From Rubritalea marina DSM 17716 (GTDB lineage Bacteria > Verrucomicrobiota > Verrucomicrobiia > Verrucomicrobiales > Akkermansiaceae): a DNA stretch of 64,000 nucleotides. A program made the translations under genes and the position numbers. Of this stretch, positions 8,014 to 16,130 are shown piece after piece. Location of the stretch: the NCBI RefSeq assembly GCF_000378105.1, contig NZ_KB899249.1, positions 124,001 through 188,000 of the forward strand, written 5' to 3'. Each line of letters begins with the position of its first letter. Within the stretch, counting starts at the first letter, position 1. The notes beneath the pieces are model-generated. The model made no database searches and was not told the DNA's origin. It saw only the letters and a list, made by a program, of their open reading frames with translations.

Positions 8014-9369
8014 ATGAAATTGAAAATATATTTGAAGCATATTGCCTATCTAGTCAGCGCTACTATCATTGGAACGGCCACGCTATCTGCAGCGGATAGT
8101 CGGCCAAATGTGGTGGTGATTCTAAGTGACGACCAATCATGGGCGGACTATGGATTTATGGGGCATCCTGAGATCCAGACGCCGCACTTAGATCAGTTAG
8201 CTGATGAGAGTTTAGTCTTTGAACACGGCTATGTGGCTTCGCCATTGTGTCGACCTTCACTGGCATCGATTGTGACTGGGCGTCAGGTATTCGAGCATGG
8301 AATTACTGGGAATGATGTCAGATTGGCGAAGAAGCGAGATATCTTGGATCGCCCGATGCGCGAGAAGTTTCACCAGCTTCCTAGCTTTGTGAAATCACTG
8401 CGTGAGGCTGGGTACATTTCACATCAATCGGGCAAGTGGTGGGAGGGAAGCTATCAAGATGGTGGTTTCACCTACGGAATGACTCATGCGGATCCAGAGC
8501 GGGGCGGTCGACACGGCGATGATGGTCTCAAGATCGGCCGTGAGGGGATGGAGCCGATTCGTGACTTCGTGGATCAGGCAGTGGAGGAACAGAAGCCCTT
8601 CTTAGTATGGTATGCACCATTCTTACCTCACACCCCGCACAACCCGCCGAAGCGTCTATTGGATAAGTATTCGAAGCCTGGTAGAGAGGAAGATGTGGCA
8701 AAGTATTATGCCATGTGTGATTGGTTCGATGAAACATGTGGCGAGCTTGTACAGATTCTCGAGGACAAAGAAGTGCGAGACAACACGATCATTCTCTATA
8801 TCTGTGACAACGGCTGGTTGCCCAAGTCGATGAATCAGGATGACCCGAATCAAAAGCTATGGCGTGGCGACTTTGCGCAACGCACCAAGACATCACCCTT
8901 TGAAAATGGGATTCGAACACCCATCATGGTATCCTGGCCTGGCCATGTGAAGCCGGAGCGTTCCCCTGACTTGGCGCATGCGATTGACCTGTATCCTACA
9001 ATCGCAGCGGCTGCAGGTTTTGAGGCTCCTAAAGAGCTCAAAGGCATCAATCTGATGGATGCTCAAGCACGTGCTGAGCGTGATATTGTCTTCGGTTGCG
9101 CCCACGCGAGCCACAACATTGATACCGAGCAAAGCCACAACACGCTGCAGTATCTGTGGGCGGTGGAAGGTGATTGGAAGCTCATCATGCGCTTCCAAGG
9201 TGAGGATCTCACGATCTACAAGGTGCTACACACCTGGGATAAAGAGCCATTCAGACTCTACAACATCAAGAGTGACCCACACGAAAAGAACAATCTCGCC
9301 AATGAGCATCCTGAAAAGGTGGAAGCATTGCGCAAGAAAATTGAAGCTTGGTACCCAGCTCAAGGCTAG
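8014..9369 (+). CDS. Sulfatase with variant signature CRPSL (451 aa)
   Basis: A sulfatase-fold enzyme with a signal peptide (residues 1-27, ending LSA). It has the metal motif NVVVILSDDQSWADYG (Asp39, Asp40) and the candidate formylglycine Cys79 in SPLCRPSLASIVTGR. The usual C-x-P-x-R has Leu83 where Arg is expected, and the sulfate-contact motif reads GKWWEG (Lys141, Trp143) instead of GKWH. YICDNGW supplies the Asp-Asn pair. The C-terminus KSDPHEKNNLANEHPE is standard for the family. I recall CRPSL versions in sulfatases of Planctomycetes and relatives, so this is probably a working subfamily rather than a decayed gene. Its own promoter seems to lie in the 122-base gap upstream. Confidence 0.9.
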   Translation: MKLKIYLKHIAYLVSATIIGTATLSAADSRPNVVVILSDDQSWADYGFMGHPEIQTPHLDQLADESLVFEHGYVASPLCRPSLASIVTGRQVFEHGITGNDVRLAKKRDILDRPMREKFHQLPSFVKSLREAGYISHQSGKWWEGSYQDGGFTYGMTHADPERGGRHGDDGLKIGREGMEPIRDFVDQAVEEQKPFLVWYAPFLPHTPHNPPKRLLDKYSKPGREEDVAKYYAMCDWFDETCGELVQILEDKEVRDNTIILYICDNGWLPKSMNQDDPNQKLWRGDFAQRTKTSPFENGIRTPIMVSWPGHVKPERSPDLAHAIDLYPTIAAAAGFEAPKELKGINLMDAQARAERDIVFGCAHASHNIDTEQSHNTLQYLWAVEGDWKLIMRFQGEDLTIYKVLHTWDKEPFRLYNIKSDPHEKNNLANEHPEKVEALRKKIEAWYPAQG

Positions 9370-9390
9370 GGACCAAGCCAAAATGTTGGA

Positions 9391-9672
9391 TTAGATTTGG
9401 TCCAGGCTGATGGACGACTTAGTGTCGATCAGTGCTGGGCCTTTTTCTTTGAACACGAGGAAGTGCGGTGTGGTTTTGTGGGCATCGAGGCACTCGGCAT
9501 TTTCCCATTCTTCGATGATGTAGATTGAACCAGTATTGGCTGAGTTAGCGTAGGCGTCGTACTTCACGCAGCCGTTTTCGGCACGTGATGGCTCGACGAG
9601 TGATTGAACGAGTTCGAGAAGCTCGGCTTCTTTGCCTGCGACTGCTTGCACTTGGATTAACTTACGGATCAT
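9391..9672 (-). CDS. Antibiotic biosynthesis monooxygenase (ABM)-fold protein
   Basis: A 93-residue dimeric alpha/beta-barrel protein of the ABM family, related to YgiN-like quinol monooxygenases. Sequence features: KLIQVQAVAGKEAELLELVQSLVEPSRAENGCVKYDAY, then YIIEEWENAECLDAHKTTPHF, the family's EEW and H-x-x-x-x-H pattern. The ATG at 9672 gives the family's normal N-terminus (MIRKLI) and has AAGGA just upstream; a longer frame to 9702 adds only non-homologous residues. Cytoplasmic. It converges on the sulfatase at 9369 with a 21-base gap. The physiological substrate is unknown. Confidence 0.82.
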   Translation of the reverse strand: MIRKLIQVQAVAGKEAELLELVQSLVEPSRAENGCVKYDAYANSANTGSIYIIEEWENAECLDAHKTTPHFLVFKEKGPALIDTKSSISLDQI

Positions 9673-9866
9673 AATCCTTGGGATGGTATGGATGCAGGCC
9701 AAACTGACAAGCCCTCATCGTTGGATTTTTGCTACGAAGCGGGAGGCTCACCAAAAAATATGCTTACAAACGAAAGATACTTGGTGCTTGGGCGGGTAGG
9801 TATTCTTTAGGACCTTGATCAACATGTTGATTCTGGAGTCCCCAAATAATCCAAAGACCATTGCCC

Positions 9867-10730
9867 ATGAAACCGTTCCACCATCATTCCGCTACGATCA
9901 TAGCCGCTTTCAGTACTTGCGCACTAGCCCAGGCTGAACCTGAGCCACTCAAAGCTCTACTCATTGCAGGTGGCTGTTGTCACGACTACCAGGCTCAACA
10001 GAAAATTCTCTCTGAAGGGATCTCGTCTCGAGCCAACATCCGCGTGGATGTGATTTGGACCAAGGAAGGTGGCCACAATCCAGAGTTCCTAATTTTCAAA
10101 GATCCTGATTGGGCAAAAGACTATGATGTGATCATTCATGATGAATGCGCAGCTCTGAAGAAGGATGAGACAGAGCTGAAGAATATCCTTAATGCGCACA
10201 AGACCGTACCTGCTGTGCATTTACATTGCGCGATGCATTCCTTTCGTGGTTCGGAGAACGATTGGGCCAAGCACCTTGGTGTGAAATCCGACCGCCACGG
10301 CCCACATGTGCCGATCACCGTGGAGATCGTGAATCCTGAGCACCCAATCACAAAGCCACTCAAAGGCTGGGTGAGTGAAAAGGACGAACTCTACAACAAT
10401 GTGGATATCTACGGAGCAGACCCTCTGGCACTGGGGACCCAGACATACCGAGGCAAGGATGGAAAGGAAGTCACCGACTCCGCCCTGGTAGCCTGGACTA
10501 ACACGAAGTTTGGAGCCCCATCATTTTCGACATCATTGGGGCACTTCAACCACAATGTGGAAGATCCACGCTATCTTGAGCTCGTCACACGTGGAGCTCT
10601 CTGGGTTTGTGGCAAGCTAGACAATCAAGCCTACCATCAAGCATACACAGGTGAGAATTCAGTGCTTGAGATAGAAGAGAAACATTACAATCAAAAGCCA
10701 AAGCCGAATAAAAAACAGCCTGCGAAGTAA
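9867..10730 (+). CDS. Secreted ThuA-like domain protein
   Basis: A ThuA-like protein, a class I glutamine-amidotransferase-like fold common in Planctomycetes and Verrucomicrobia near sugar and sulfatase genes. The ATG at 9867 gives a signal peptide (MKPFHHHSATIIAAFSTCALAQA). Body motifs: ALLIAGGCCHDYQAQQ near the N-terminus, YDVIIHDECA, VHLHCAMHSFRG, PHVPITVEIVNPEHPITKPL, DELYNNV and GHFNHNVEDPRYLELVTRGALWV, all usual for the family. The C-terminus is Lys/Pro-rich. A catalytic activity has not been firmly assigned to this family; roles in polysaccharide or trehalose use are suggested. The short TTG extension at 9861 is unlikely to be the start. Confidence 0.88.
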   Translation: MKPFHHHSATIIAAFSTCALAQAEPEPLKALLIAGGCCHDYQAQQKILSEGISSRANIRVDVIWTKEGGHNPEFLIFKDPDWAKDYDVIIHDECAALKKDETELKNILNAHKTVPAVHLHCAMHSFRGSENDWAKHLGVKSDRHGPHVPITVEIVNPEHPITKPLKGWVSEKDELYNNVDIYGADPLALGTQTYRGKDGKEVTDSALVAWTNTKFGAPSFSTSLGHFNHNVEDPRYLELVTRGALWVCGKLDNQAYHQAYTGENSVLEIEEKHYNQKPKPNKKQPAK

Positions 10731-10752
10731 CTCTCTCAACGTAGGTTTCCTT

Positions 10753-10792
10753 AAATAAAAAATGCTCTCAGCCAATCATGACTGGGAGCATT
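10753..10792 (-). terminator. Terminator of the SulP gene (bidirectional hairpin)
   Basis: AATGCTC at 10761 pairs with GAGCATT at 10786-10792, with an inner CAG/CTG pair. On the minus strand the hairpin runs into TTTTTTATTT, so it ends the SulP transcript. On the plus strand only a weak T-run follows. It sits between two convergent genes. Confidence 0.85.
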
Positions 10793-10817
10793 GGTGATTT
10801 TTAGAGGCTGAAGCCGT

Positions 10818-12410
10818 CTAGCTTTCCTTGGCGTCTTCCATTGGCACGTCGATGCGCGCTACTGAGTAGCTTGGATCGTCTGGTAGCACCTCGATGTCGA
10901 TGAGGGATCCCGCACGCTTGAGGATGCTTCGGCAATCCGCAGATAGGTGGCGTAAGCGAAGATTTTTACCGACTTTGCGGTATCGTTCGGACATCGCGTG
11001 GATCGCCTCGATGCCTGAGTAGTCGCTGATGCGCGCATTTTGGAAGTCGATGACGATGTTTTCGTTGTCGCTTTTTGCTTGAAAATGGTCCGCGAAGTCA
11101 CTGACTGAGGCAAAGTAGATCATCCCTTCAACGGCATACACTTTTTCTTCTGGTGTGTCTTTTAGAACCTGCACATGGACATGTTGTGAGCTTTTCACTG
11201 CGAAGACGAGTGCTGAGAGCAAGATCCCGACGAGCACGCCAATAGCGAGGTTGTGCGTCACCACCGTGACGACTGTGACCACCGCAATCACAAGAATGTC
11301 CGCATTGGGGACTTTACCGAATGTCTTGAAGGTCGACCACTCAAAGGTGGCAATCACGATCATGAACATCACGCCCACGAGTGCCGCAATCGGAATGTTG
11401 AGGATCAATGGAGAGGCAAATAGTACGAAAACTGCTAAGGATAAAGCTCCAACAATTCCTGAAGTCCGGCCGCGACCGCCTGACTTCATATTGAGCAATG
11501 ATTGACCAATCGTAGCACAGCCACCCATGCCGCCGAAGAAGCCTGAGGCGATATTGGCCGTACCCTGGGCAAGGCATTCACGGTTTGACTTGCCTCTGCT
11601 CTCGGTAATCTCATCGATGAGCTGTAAGGTTAACAAGGACTCGATCAAACCTACCAAGGCGATACTGATTGAGATTGGGAGAATAGCGCTCCAGAATGCC
11701 CAGTCCCATGTGATGCCTGAGAGGTCTGCTGGATTCGGAAAGGTCGTGGGTATAGTTGAGGAACCTGTGCGCTCCATCAACACGTCACCCACAGTGCGGC
11801 CATCAATACCCGGAATAAAATAAGCAGCTAAGCCAACACCCGCGATCGCAATCAACGAGGGAGGCACTGCCTTGGTGAGCTTGGGCAAGTACACGATAAT
11901 CCCCATCGTGACCAATATGAGGCCGATCATCATGAATAAAGGGGTGCCTGAAATCCAATTGTCATTACCATCCATGAAGAAAGTGAATTGACCGATTGCA
12001 ATCATGATGGCCAGACCATTCACAAAGCCCATCATGACTGGATGGGGGACCAGGCGAATCAAGCGCCCCATCTTCATCACTCCAAGGAGCGCCTGTATCA
12101 CACCAGCCAAGATCAAGGATACAAAAAGATACTTGTACGCCATCGCCTCGCCGCCAGCGGCTTCACCTAACTGGAATGCTTTTGCTGCGACGGTGGCAAT
12201 CGCACCCGTGGCACCGCAAATCATACCTGGGCGGCCACCAAAAGCCGCTGTGATGAAGCCTACAAAAACTGCAGACCAAATGCCTACGTCTGGTCGTACG
12301 CCAGCAATGAACGAGAAAGCAATCGCTTCAGGAACGAGTACCAAGGAAACGGTAAGGCCAGAGAGGAAATCATTCTTCAGTGAACCTCGCTTCTTTTTAA
12401 ATTTAAACAT
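10818..12410 (-). CDS. SulP-family inorganic anion transporter with STAS domain
   Basis: An inner-membrane SLC26/SulP carrier for anions such as sulfate or bicarbonate. About residues 1-400 are strongly hydrophobic, with many helices and the family start GLTVSLVLVPEAIAFSFIAGVRPDVGIWSA, then GATGAIATVAAK and GFFGGMGGCATIGQSLLNMKSGGRGRTSGI. About residues 420-520 form a cytoplasmic STAS domain (VYAVEGMIYFASVSDFADHF, VIDFQNARISDYSGIEAIHAM). Length is normal for bacterial SulP. Given the sulfatases and cysJIH nearby it could import sulfate, but SulP substrates cannot be read from sequence and bicarbonate is as likely. Monocistronic: a terminator follows and tRNA-Arg lies divergently upstream. Confidence 0.92.
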   Translation of the reverse strand: MFKFKKKRGSLKNDFLSGLTVSLVLVPEAIAFSFIAGVRPDVGIWSAVFVGFITAAFGGRPGMICGATGAIATVAAKAFQLGEAAGGEAMAYKYLFVSLILAGVIQALLGVMKMGRLIRLVPHPVMMGFVNGLAIMIAIGQFTFFMDGNDNWISGTPLFMMIGLILVTMGIIVYLPKLTKAVPPSLIAIAGVGLAAYFIPGIDGRTVGDVLMERTGSSTIPTTFPNPADLSGITWDWAFWSAILPISISIALVGLIESLLTLQLIDEITESRGKSNRECLAQGTANIASGFFGGMGGCATIGQSLLNMKSGGRGRTSGIVGALSLAVFVLFASPLILNIPIAALVGVMFMIVIATFEWSTFKTFGKVPNADILVIAVVTVVTVVTHNLAIGVLVGILLSALVFAVKSSQHVHVQVLKDTPEEKVYAVEGMIYFASVSDFADHFQAKSDNENIVIDFQNARISDYSGIEAIHAMSERYRKVGKNLRLRHLSADCRSILKRAGSLIDIEVLPDDPSYSVARIDVPMEDAKES

Positions 12411-12550
12411 GTGATCAGTCAGGTAGTTATGTGCTGACCTAATAGGAAATCACCCGCTGAGCAACACCGAACTCAGAATCGCCTTAAAAAGTTCTGACTG
12501 CAGAGGCTCAATCCATCCATGCATTCGTACGAACTTCTCCAAAAATCATC

Positions 12551-12579
12551 TTGCACATTCAATGAGCAAGCGGTAACTA
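12551..12579 (+). promoter_or_regulatory. Probable promoter for tRNA-Arg
   Basis: TTGCAC (12551-12556), a 17-base spacer and TAACTA (12574-12579), 39 bases before the tRNA. The same TTGCA-type -35 with 17-base spacing appears at 26016-26044 and 40218-40246. Confidence 0.4.
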
Positions 12580-12618
12580 ACTCCCGCTGGCTGGCTACAG
12601 TCGGCCTTCACACATTGT

Positions 12619-12695
12619 GCTCCTATAGCTCAGCTGGATAGAGCAACGGATTTCTAATCCGTAGGTCACAGGTTCGAATCCTGTTGGGAGTACCA
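12619..12695 (+). tRNA. tRNA-Arg (UCU)
   Basis: A 77-base cloverleaf with encoded CCA. The acceptor stem GCTCCTA/TGGGAGT contains two G-U pairs, the D-arm is AGCTCAGCTGGATAGAGC, the anticodon stem ACGGA/TCCGT holds loop TTTCTAA (anticodon UCU, reading AGA/AGG), and the T-arm is ACAGG-TTCGAAT-CCTGT. No integrase or duplicated 3' end is visible nearby. Confidence 0.96.
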
Positions 12696-12749
12696 TGTTG
12701 AAACCCACTCCAAGTGGTTATGTTTTGGAGAGGTAAGCTGTGATGAGGA

Positions 12750-13508
12750 TCAGGAAATACAGCGTCCGCCATTCACACAAACTGTCTGGCCTGTGATAAA
12801 TGAGGCTTCCTCACTTGCTAGCCAAGCAACGGTACTTGCGATATCCTCGGCCTTGCCCCAGCGACCCACGGGGATCGTTTGTTCGTAAGCATCGAGTTCA
12901 TCTTGAGGCCACCCTTCGTGCCTTTCAGTTAGAATCCAACCTGGGGAAATGATATTCACGGTAATGCCTGAGGAGGCTAGCTCAGATGCCATGCTGTATG
13001 ACCATCCTTTTTGGCCACCTTTGGCGGCGACATAGGCACTGAAATTTCCGACAGCAGTTTCGAAGACCTCACTGCCAAGATTGATAATTCTCCCCCAACC
13101 GCTGCGTTTCATTCCTCCAATAATGGCTTGGGTGAGTAGGAAGGGACTCTTAATAAAGAAATCAACCATGCTTTGGTATTCATCCCAGCTGTATTCCTCA
13201 ATGGGTTTCTGGAGCTGCGGGCCAGTGGCATTGGGGACAAGGATTTGGATCACATTGCCAGCGTCCTTCTCAATCGCATCCACCATAGTTTTGATAGATT
13301 CCGCATCGGTAACGTCTGCCTGATACAGCCCACCCTTTAAACCTTCGGATTTGAGGAGCTCCAGCGCTTTTTCTCCGCGCGCTTGATTGCCTGCATAATT
13401 CAGAGCGACATAGGCGCCACAGCGTCCGAGTTGAAGTGCGATTTCCAAGCCTAAGCCCGTCGAACTACCGGTCACCAGGGCGACTTTATTCTCTAAATTT
13501 ACTTTCAT
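12750..13508 (-). CDS. SDR-family oxidoreductase (FabG-like)
   Basis: A short-chain dehydrogenase/reductase. The N-terminal Rossmann motif TGSSTGLG (residues 13-20) binds NAD(P), the active-site Tyr and Lys are in SAYVAAKGG, and the C-terminus ITGQTVCVNGGRCIS is that of the FabG-like classical group. The ATG at 13508 puts the start directly before KVNLENKVALVTG; an extension to a TTG at 13514 is less likely. Cytoplasmic, probably tetrameric. It could reduce a 3-ketoacyl or sugar substrate; nothing nearby fixes the substrate. A 193-base spacer with nothing recognisable separates it from the next minus-strand gene upstream. Confidence 0.88.
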   Translation of the reverse strand: MKVNLENKVALVTGSSTGLGLEIALQLGRCGAYVALNYAGNQARGEKALELLKSEGLKGGLYQADVTDAESIKTMVDAIEKDAGNVIQILVPNATGPQLQKPIEEYSWDEYQSMVDFFIKSPFLLTQAIIGGMKRSGWGRIINLGSEVFETAVGNFSAYVAAKGGQKGWSYSMASELASSGITVNIISPGWILTERHEGWPQDELDAYEQTIPVGRWGKAEDIASTVAWLASEEASFITGQTVCVNGGRCIS

Positions 13509-13701
13509 GATCAAATGATTACGTGGGTCTAACTAATATGTTTTCAGGTTTGAGTGACTTCTTTCTACATTTTATGAAATTCGCTCACAATCAAAGGTGT
13601 ATTTTTTCAATGCTGCTACCTTGCAGAGATGGCCAAGTAGTGCGGACATCTTCATTTTTCTATCGGTGGCCTAAAGATGCTGGGATGCTAGGAGCTGGAT
13701 G

Positions 13702-14487
13702 TTAGAACGGTTCACCTAGGATCCACTGTTGGATGGTGGGCTGGTGTGCGGTGAGGTTGCCTGTGACGCGGTATGTTGAGTGGATAATGGCCTTCGCTTC
13801 TGCGGGTGATTCGTTGACCACGCAGAAGGGGGGACGAGCGGAGGCATGGAAGAACTGCGGTGGGGTCATGCCATCGTGGACGAGGAATCCGACGTGCTTG
13901 TCTAGTCCGACGATGTAGATCCCGGGCTCTTTATCTTGGAAGTCTAGGTAGAAGGTATCTGAGGTGATGCCTGAGGTGATATGGATGTTTTGATGGGGGA
14001 CAAATGTGGTGAGGATACTCTGTGAGGGTTGCTGCGCGAGCTTGATGCGCGAGAGTTGGAAGCCTAGGTCGCGGAGGACGGTGCAGACGTAATAGCCGCA
14101 AGCGATTTTGCCATTACCGGGTGTTTCGCTCATGCCATTGTAATCCCAGCTGGTGCCGATCCAGGTGGCCATCATGCTAGGGGCGGCGGATTCTAGGAGT
14201 GCGCGAGCTTGCTTGAGGATTTGTTGTTTTTCTTCTTCGTGGGTGCTGGCATTGAATTGCTCGGCAAGACGTTTGCGGCGGATGGCTATGTCTTCGACCA
14301 ACTCGGCATGGAGCTGTGGGTCGGCGAGGTGGCGCATCGATTTGGCGTGGAGGCGATCGAGCTTGAGGTCGCCGCTGAAGAGCCAGAAGGTGAGACCCAG
14401 GGTGCAGAAGCTACAGAGCACAAAAAAGACGAGCAGTTCGGCGCTGATACGGCGCGCGGGCTGGCTCGTCTCTTGTTCGGGCTCCAT
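13702..14487 (-). CDS. Membrane-anchored protein, possible Cys/His hydrolase
   Basis: A 261-residue protein with one N-terminal membrane helix (about residues 17-37), a charged helical stretch (50-100, probably coiled), then a globular part. The globular part contains GKIACGYYVCTVLRDLG (Cys130 at the head of a helix) and about 68 residues later YIVGLDKHVGFLVHDG (His198), with strands around it. Cys at a helix start followed by His in a strand is the layout of NlpC/P60 or papain-like hydrolases, but I do not see a full family match, so this is structural inference. The globular part would face the periplasm if the N-terminus is inside. It lies 17 bases downstream of the glyoxalase-fold gene, probably in one operon. 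Confidence 0.7.
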   Translation of the reverse strand: MEPEQETSQPARRISAELLVFFVLCSFCTLGLTFWLFSGDLKLDRLHAKSMRHLADPQLHAELVEDIAIRRKRLAEQFNASTHEEEKQQILKQARALLESAAPSMMATWIGTSWDYNGMSETPGNGKIACGYYVCTVLRDLGFQLSRIKLAQQPSQSILTTFVPHQNIHITSGITSDTFYLDFQDKEPGIYIVGLDKHVGFLVHDGMTPPQFFHASARPPFCVVNESPAEAKAIIHSTYRVTGNLTAHQPTIQQWILGEPF

Positions 14488-14504
14488 GGTTGAGCGCGTT
14501 GGAA

Positions 14505-14885
14505 TTACTTGTTCGGTAGGATCTCTACTTCATAACCATCGGGGTCGGTTACGAATGCCATTTGGCGGTTGGCGGGGTCGGCAAATTTCTCGCGCCAATT
14601 TCCTGGCCAGATTTCGATACCATCATTTTCGAGTTTATCGCAATAGGCGATGACGTCGTCGACACCGACGCAGGTGTGCATGAGGTCTTCTGGGAATTCG
14701 ACCTTGAACTCTGGAGAATAGCAAAGTTCGAAGAAATGGTCGGAGCCGGGGATTTCGAGGAAGGCGAGTTTATTGCCTTGCGGTGAGTCTTTGCGGTCTT
14801 TGAGTTCGAAGCCTAGTTTCTGGTAGAAGGCAATGGTATTGTCGAGGTCGCTGACGCGCACGCGGGTATGAAGGAATTTGAGCAT
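14505..14885 (-). CDS. Glyoxalase I-like VOC-family protein
   Basis: A 126-residue vicinal-oxygen-chelate protein of the lactoylglutathione lyase group. It has two beta-alpha-beta-beta-beta modules, KFLHTRVRVSDLDNTIAFYQKLGFEL and MHTCVGVDDVIAYCDKL. Candidate metal ligands are in LHTRV (His), FFELCYS (Glu), LMHTCV (His) and GYEVEIL (Glu), matching the H-E-H-E order of GloA. It could detoxify methylglyoxal, although many such proteins act on other substrates. Same strand and close spacing (17 bases) with the next gene downstream. Confidence 0.85.
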   Translation of the reverse strand: MLKFLHTRVRVSDLDNTIAFYQKLGFELKDRKDSPQGNKLAFLEIPGSDHFFELCYSPEFKVEFPEDLMHTCVGVDDVIAYCDKLENDGIEIWPGNWREKFADPANRQMAFVTDPDGYEVEILPNK

Positions 14886-14925
14886 AGGAGTGGTATGTTT
14901 GAGTTAGTTGGGGTTTGGACGGAGC

Positions 14926-15216
14926 TTATTCGATTTCGTGGTCTTCGAGGACGCGGTAGGTTTCACGGTTTTTGCGGATGTAGTATGGCTCACCTGATTC
15001 ATCGGGTTGCCAGTCATGGTCGAGGCCAAAGTCGATGATCGGGACGATCCATTTGAGGTTGAAGAGTTTCGGGACTTGGGCGACGAGGATTTGGCCACCT
15101 TCGATTTCATTGAAGGCAATGCGGACTTCGGTGCCTTTGGCGGTGGAATAGGCGCGCCAGCGGTACTGGACGTCGTCGAGGGTGATGACTTTACTGCCTT
15201 TTCGTGGAAGATTCAC
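14926..15216 (-). CDS. Unknown small protein (96 aa)
   Basis: A 96-residue, mostly beta protein with many charged and aromatic residues: VITLDDVQYRWRAYSTAKGTEVRIAF, VPIIDFGLDHDWQPDESGEPYYI and the acidic end VLEDHEIE. No signal peptide, membrane helix or known motif. It lies between thyA and the glyoxalase-like gene on the same strand with 30- and 40-base gaps, so it is likely part of that operon. Codon use and spacing support a real gene; I cannot assign a function. Confidence 0.65.
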   Translation of the reverse strand: MNLPRKGSKVITLDDVQYRWRAYSTAKGTEVRIAFNEIEGGQILVAQVPKLFNLKWIVPIIDFGLDHDWQPDESGEPYYIRKNRETYRVLEDHEIE

Positions 15217-15246
15217 TATTTAGGATGTTTGTTATGGAATGAAAAA

Positions 15247-16062
15247 TTAGACTGAGACGGCTGCTTTGATGTGTGGTTCTGCCACGTAGTCTCGGAGTTC
15301 GAAGTCCTCGAAGGTGAAGGCGTCGATGTCGGTGATCGCAGGGTTGATCCACATGGTGGGGAGCTTGTGTGGGCTGCGGGTGAGCTGGAGGCGCGCTTGG
15401 TCTAGGTGGTTTTTGTAGAGGTGGAGGTCGCCGAAGCTATGGACGAAGTCGCGTGCTTCGTAGCCGAGCACTTGAGCAATCATCATGGTGAAGAGTGCGT
15501 AGGAGGCAATGTTGAATGGCACGCCAAGGAAGAGGTCGGCGCTGCGCTGGTAGAGCTGGCATGAGAGTCCGGGTTTGCCGCCCTCAGTGGTGGGTTCGTG
15601 CACGTAGAATTGGAAGAGTAGGTGGCAGGGTGGGAGTGCCATTTCATCGACTTTCCCGACATTCCATGCGGAGACGAGGTGGCGGCGCGAGTGTGGGTTG
15701 TGCTTGAGATCGTGGATGAGACGAGCGATTTGGTCGATGGTGGAGCCATCGTCCTTTGCCCAAGAACGCCATTGTTGGCCGTAGACTGGGCCGAGGTCTC
15801 CATTTTCATCTGCCCATTCGTCCCAGATGCGGACGCCATTTTCTTTGAGGTAGGCGATGTTTGTGTCGCCTTTGAGGAACCAGAGTAGCTCGTGGATGAT
15901 TGAGCGGAGGTGCAGCTTTTTGGTGGTGAGGCATGGGAAGCCTTGGCGTAGGTCGTAGCGGCTTTGACGTCCGAATACCGAGAGGGTGCCGGTGCCGGTG
16001 CGGTCGTGGCGCTCTTCACCATGATCCAGGACATCTTGCAAGAGGTTGAGGTATTGCTGCAT
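15247..16062 (-). CDS. thyA: Thymidylate synthase
   Basis: Folate-dependent thymidylate synthase, making dTMP from dUMP and methylene-tetrahydrofolate. The ATG at 16062 gives [31 protein letters not shown], the exact family start; the longer frame to 16080 adds six unrelated residues. The catalytic Cys is in [13 protein letters not shown]; the phosphate-binding Arg in DRTGTG and SRRH, and the dUMP contact GDLHLYKNH are present. Length is normal. It is downstream of the HExxH membrane protein and of the LexA-controlled polymerase on the same strand, so it might be read through during the SOS response, when dTTP demand rises; this link is inference. Confidence 0.97.
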   Translation of the reverse strand: MQQYLNLLQDVLDHGEERHDRTGTGTLSVFGRQSRYDLRQGFPCLTTKKLHLRSIIHELLWFLKGDTNIAYLKENGVRIWDEWADENGDLGPVYGQQWRSWAKDDGSTIDQIARLIHDLKHNPHSRRHLVSAWNVGKVDEMALPPCHLLFQFYVHEPTTEGGKPGLSCQLYQRSADLFLGVPFNIASYALFTMMIAQVLGYEARDFVHSFGDLHLYKNHLDQARLQLTRSPHKLPTMWINPAITDIDAFTFEDFELRDYVAEPHIKAAVSV

Positions 16063-16130
16063 GAGTCGTAGTGTGGGCAAATTCCGTGAGGCTGAAAAGC
16101 TCTAACTTGCTGAGATTCCGATCCACGAGA

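Noticed and set aside
12619-12695. tRNA-Arg as an integration site
   Set aside because: No integrase, direct repeat of the tRNA 3' end or foreign-looking block is visible next to it.
15483-16034. Long Ser/Thr/Pro-rich frame inside thyA
   Set aside because: Same strand, different frame within a certain gene; the composition is an artefact of GC-rich codons. A similar frame at 17205-18029 in the polymerase gene was rejected for the same reason.
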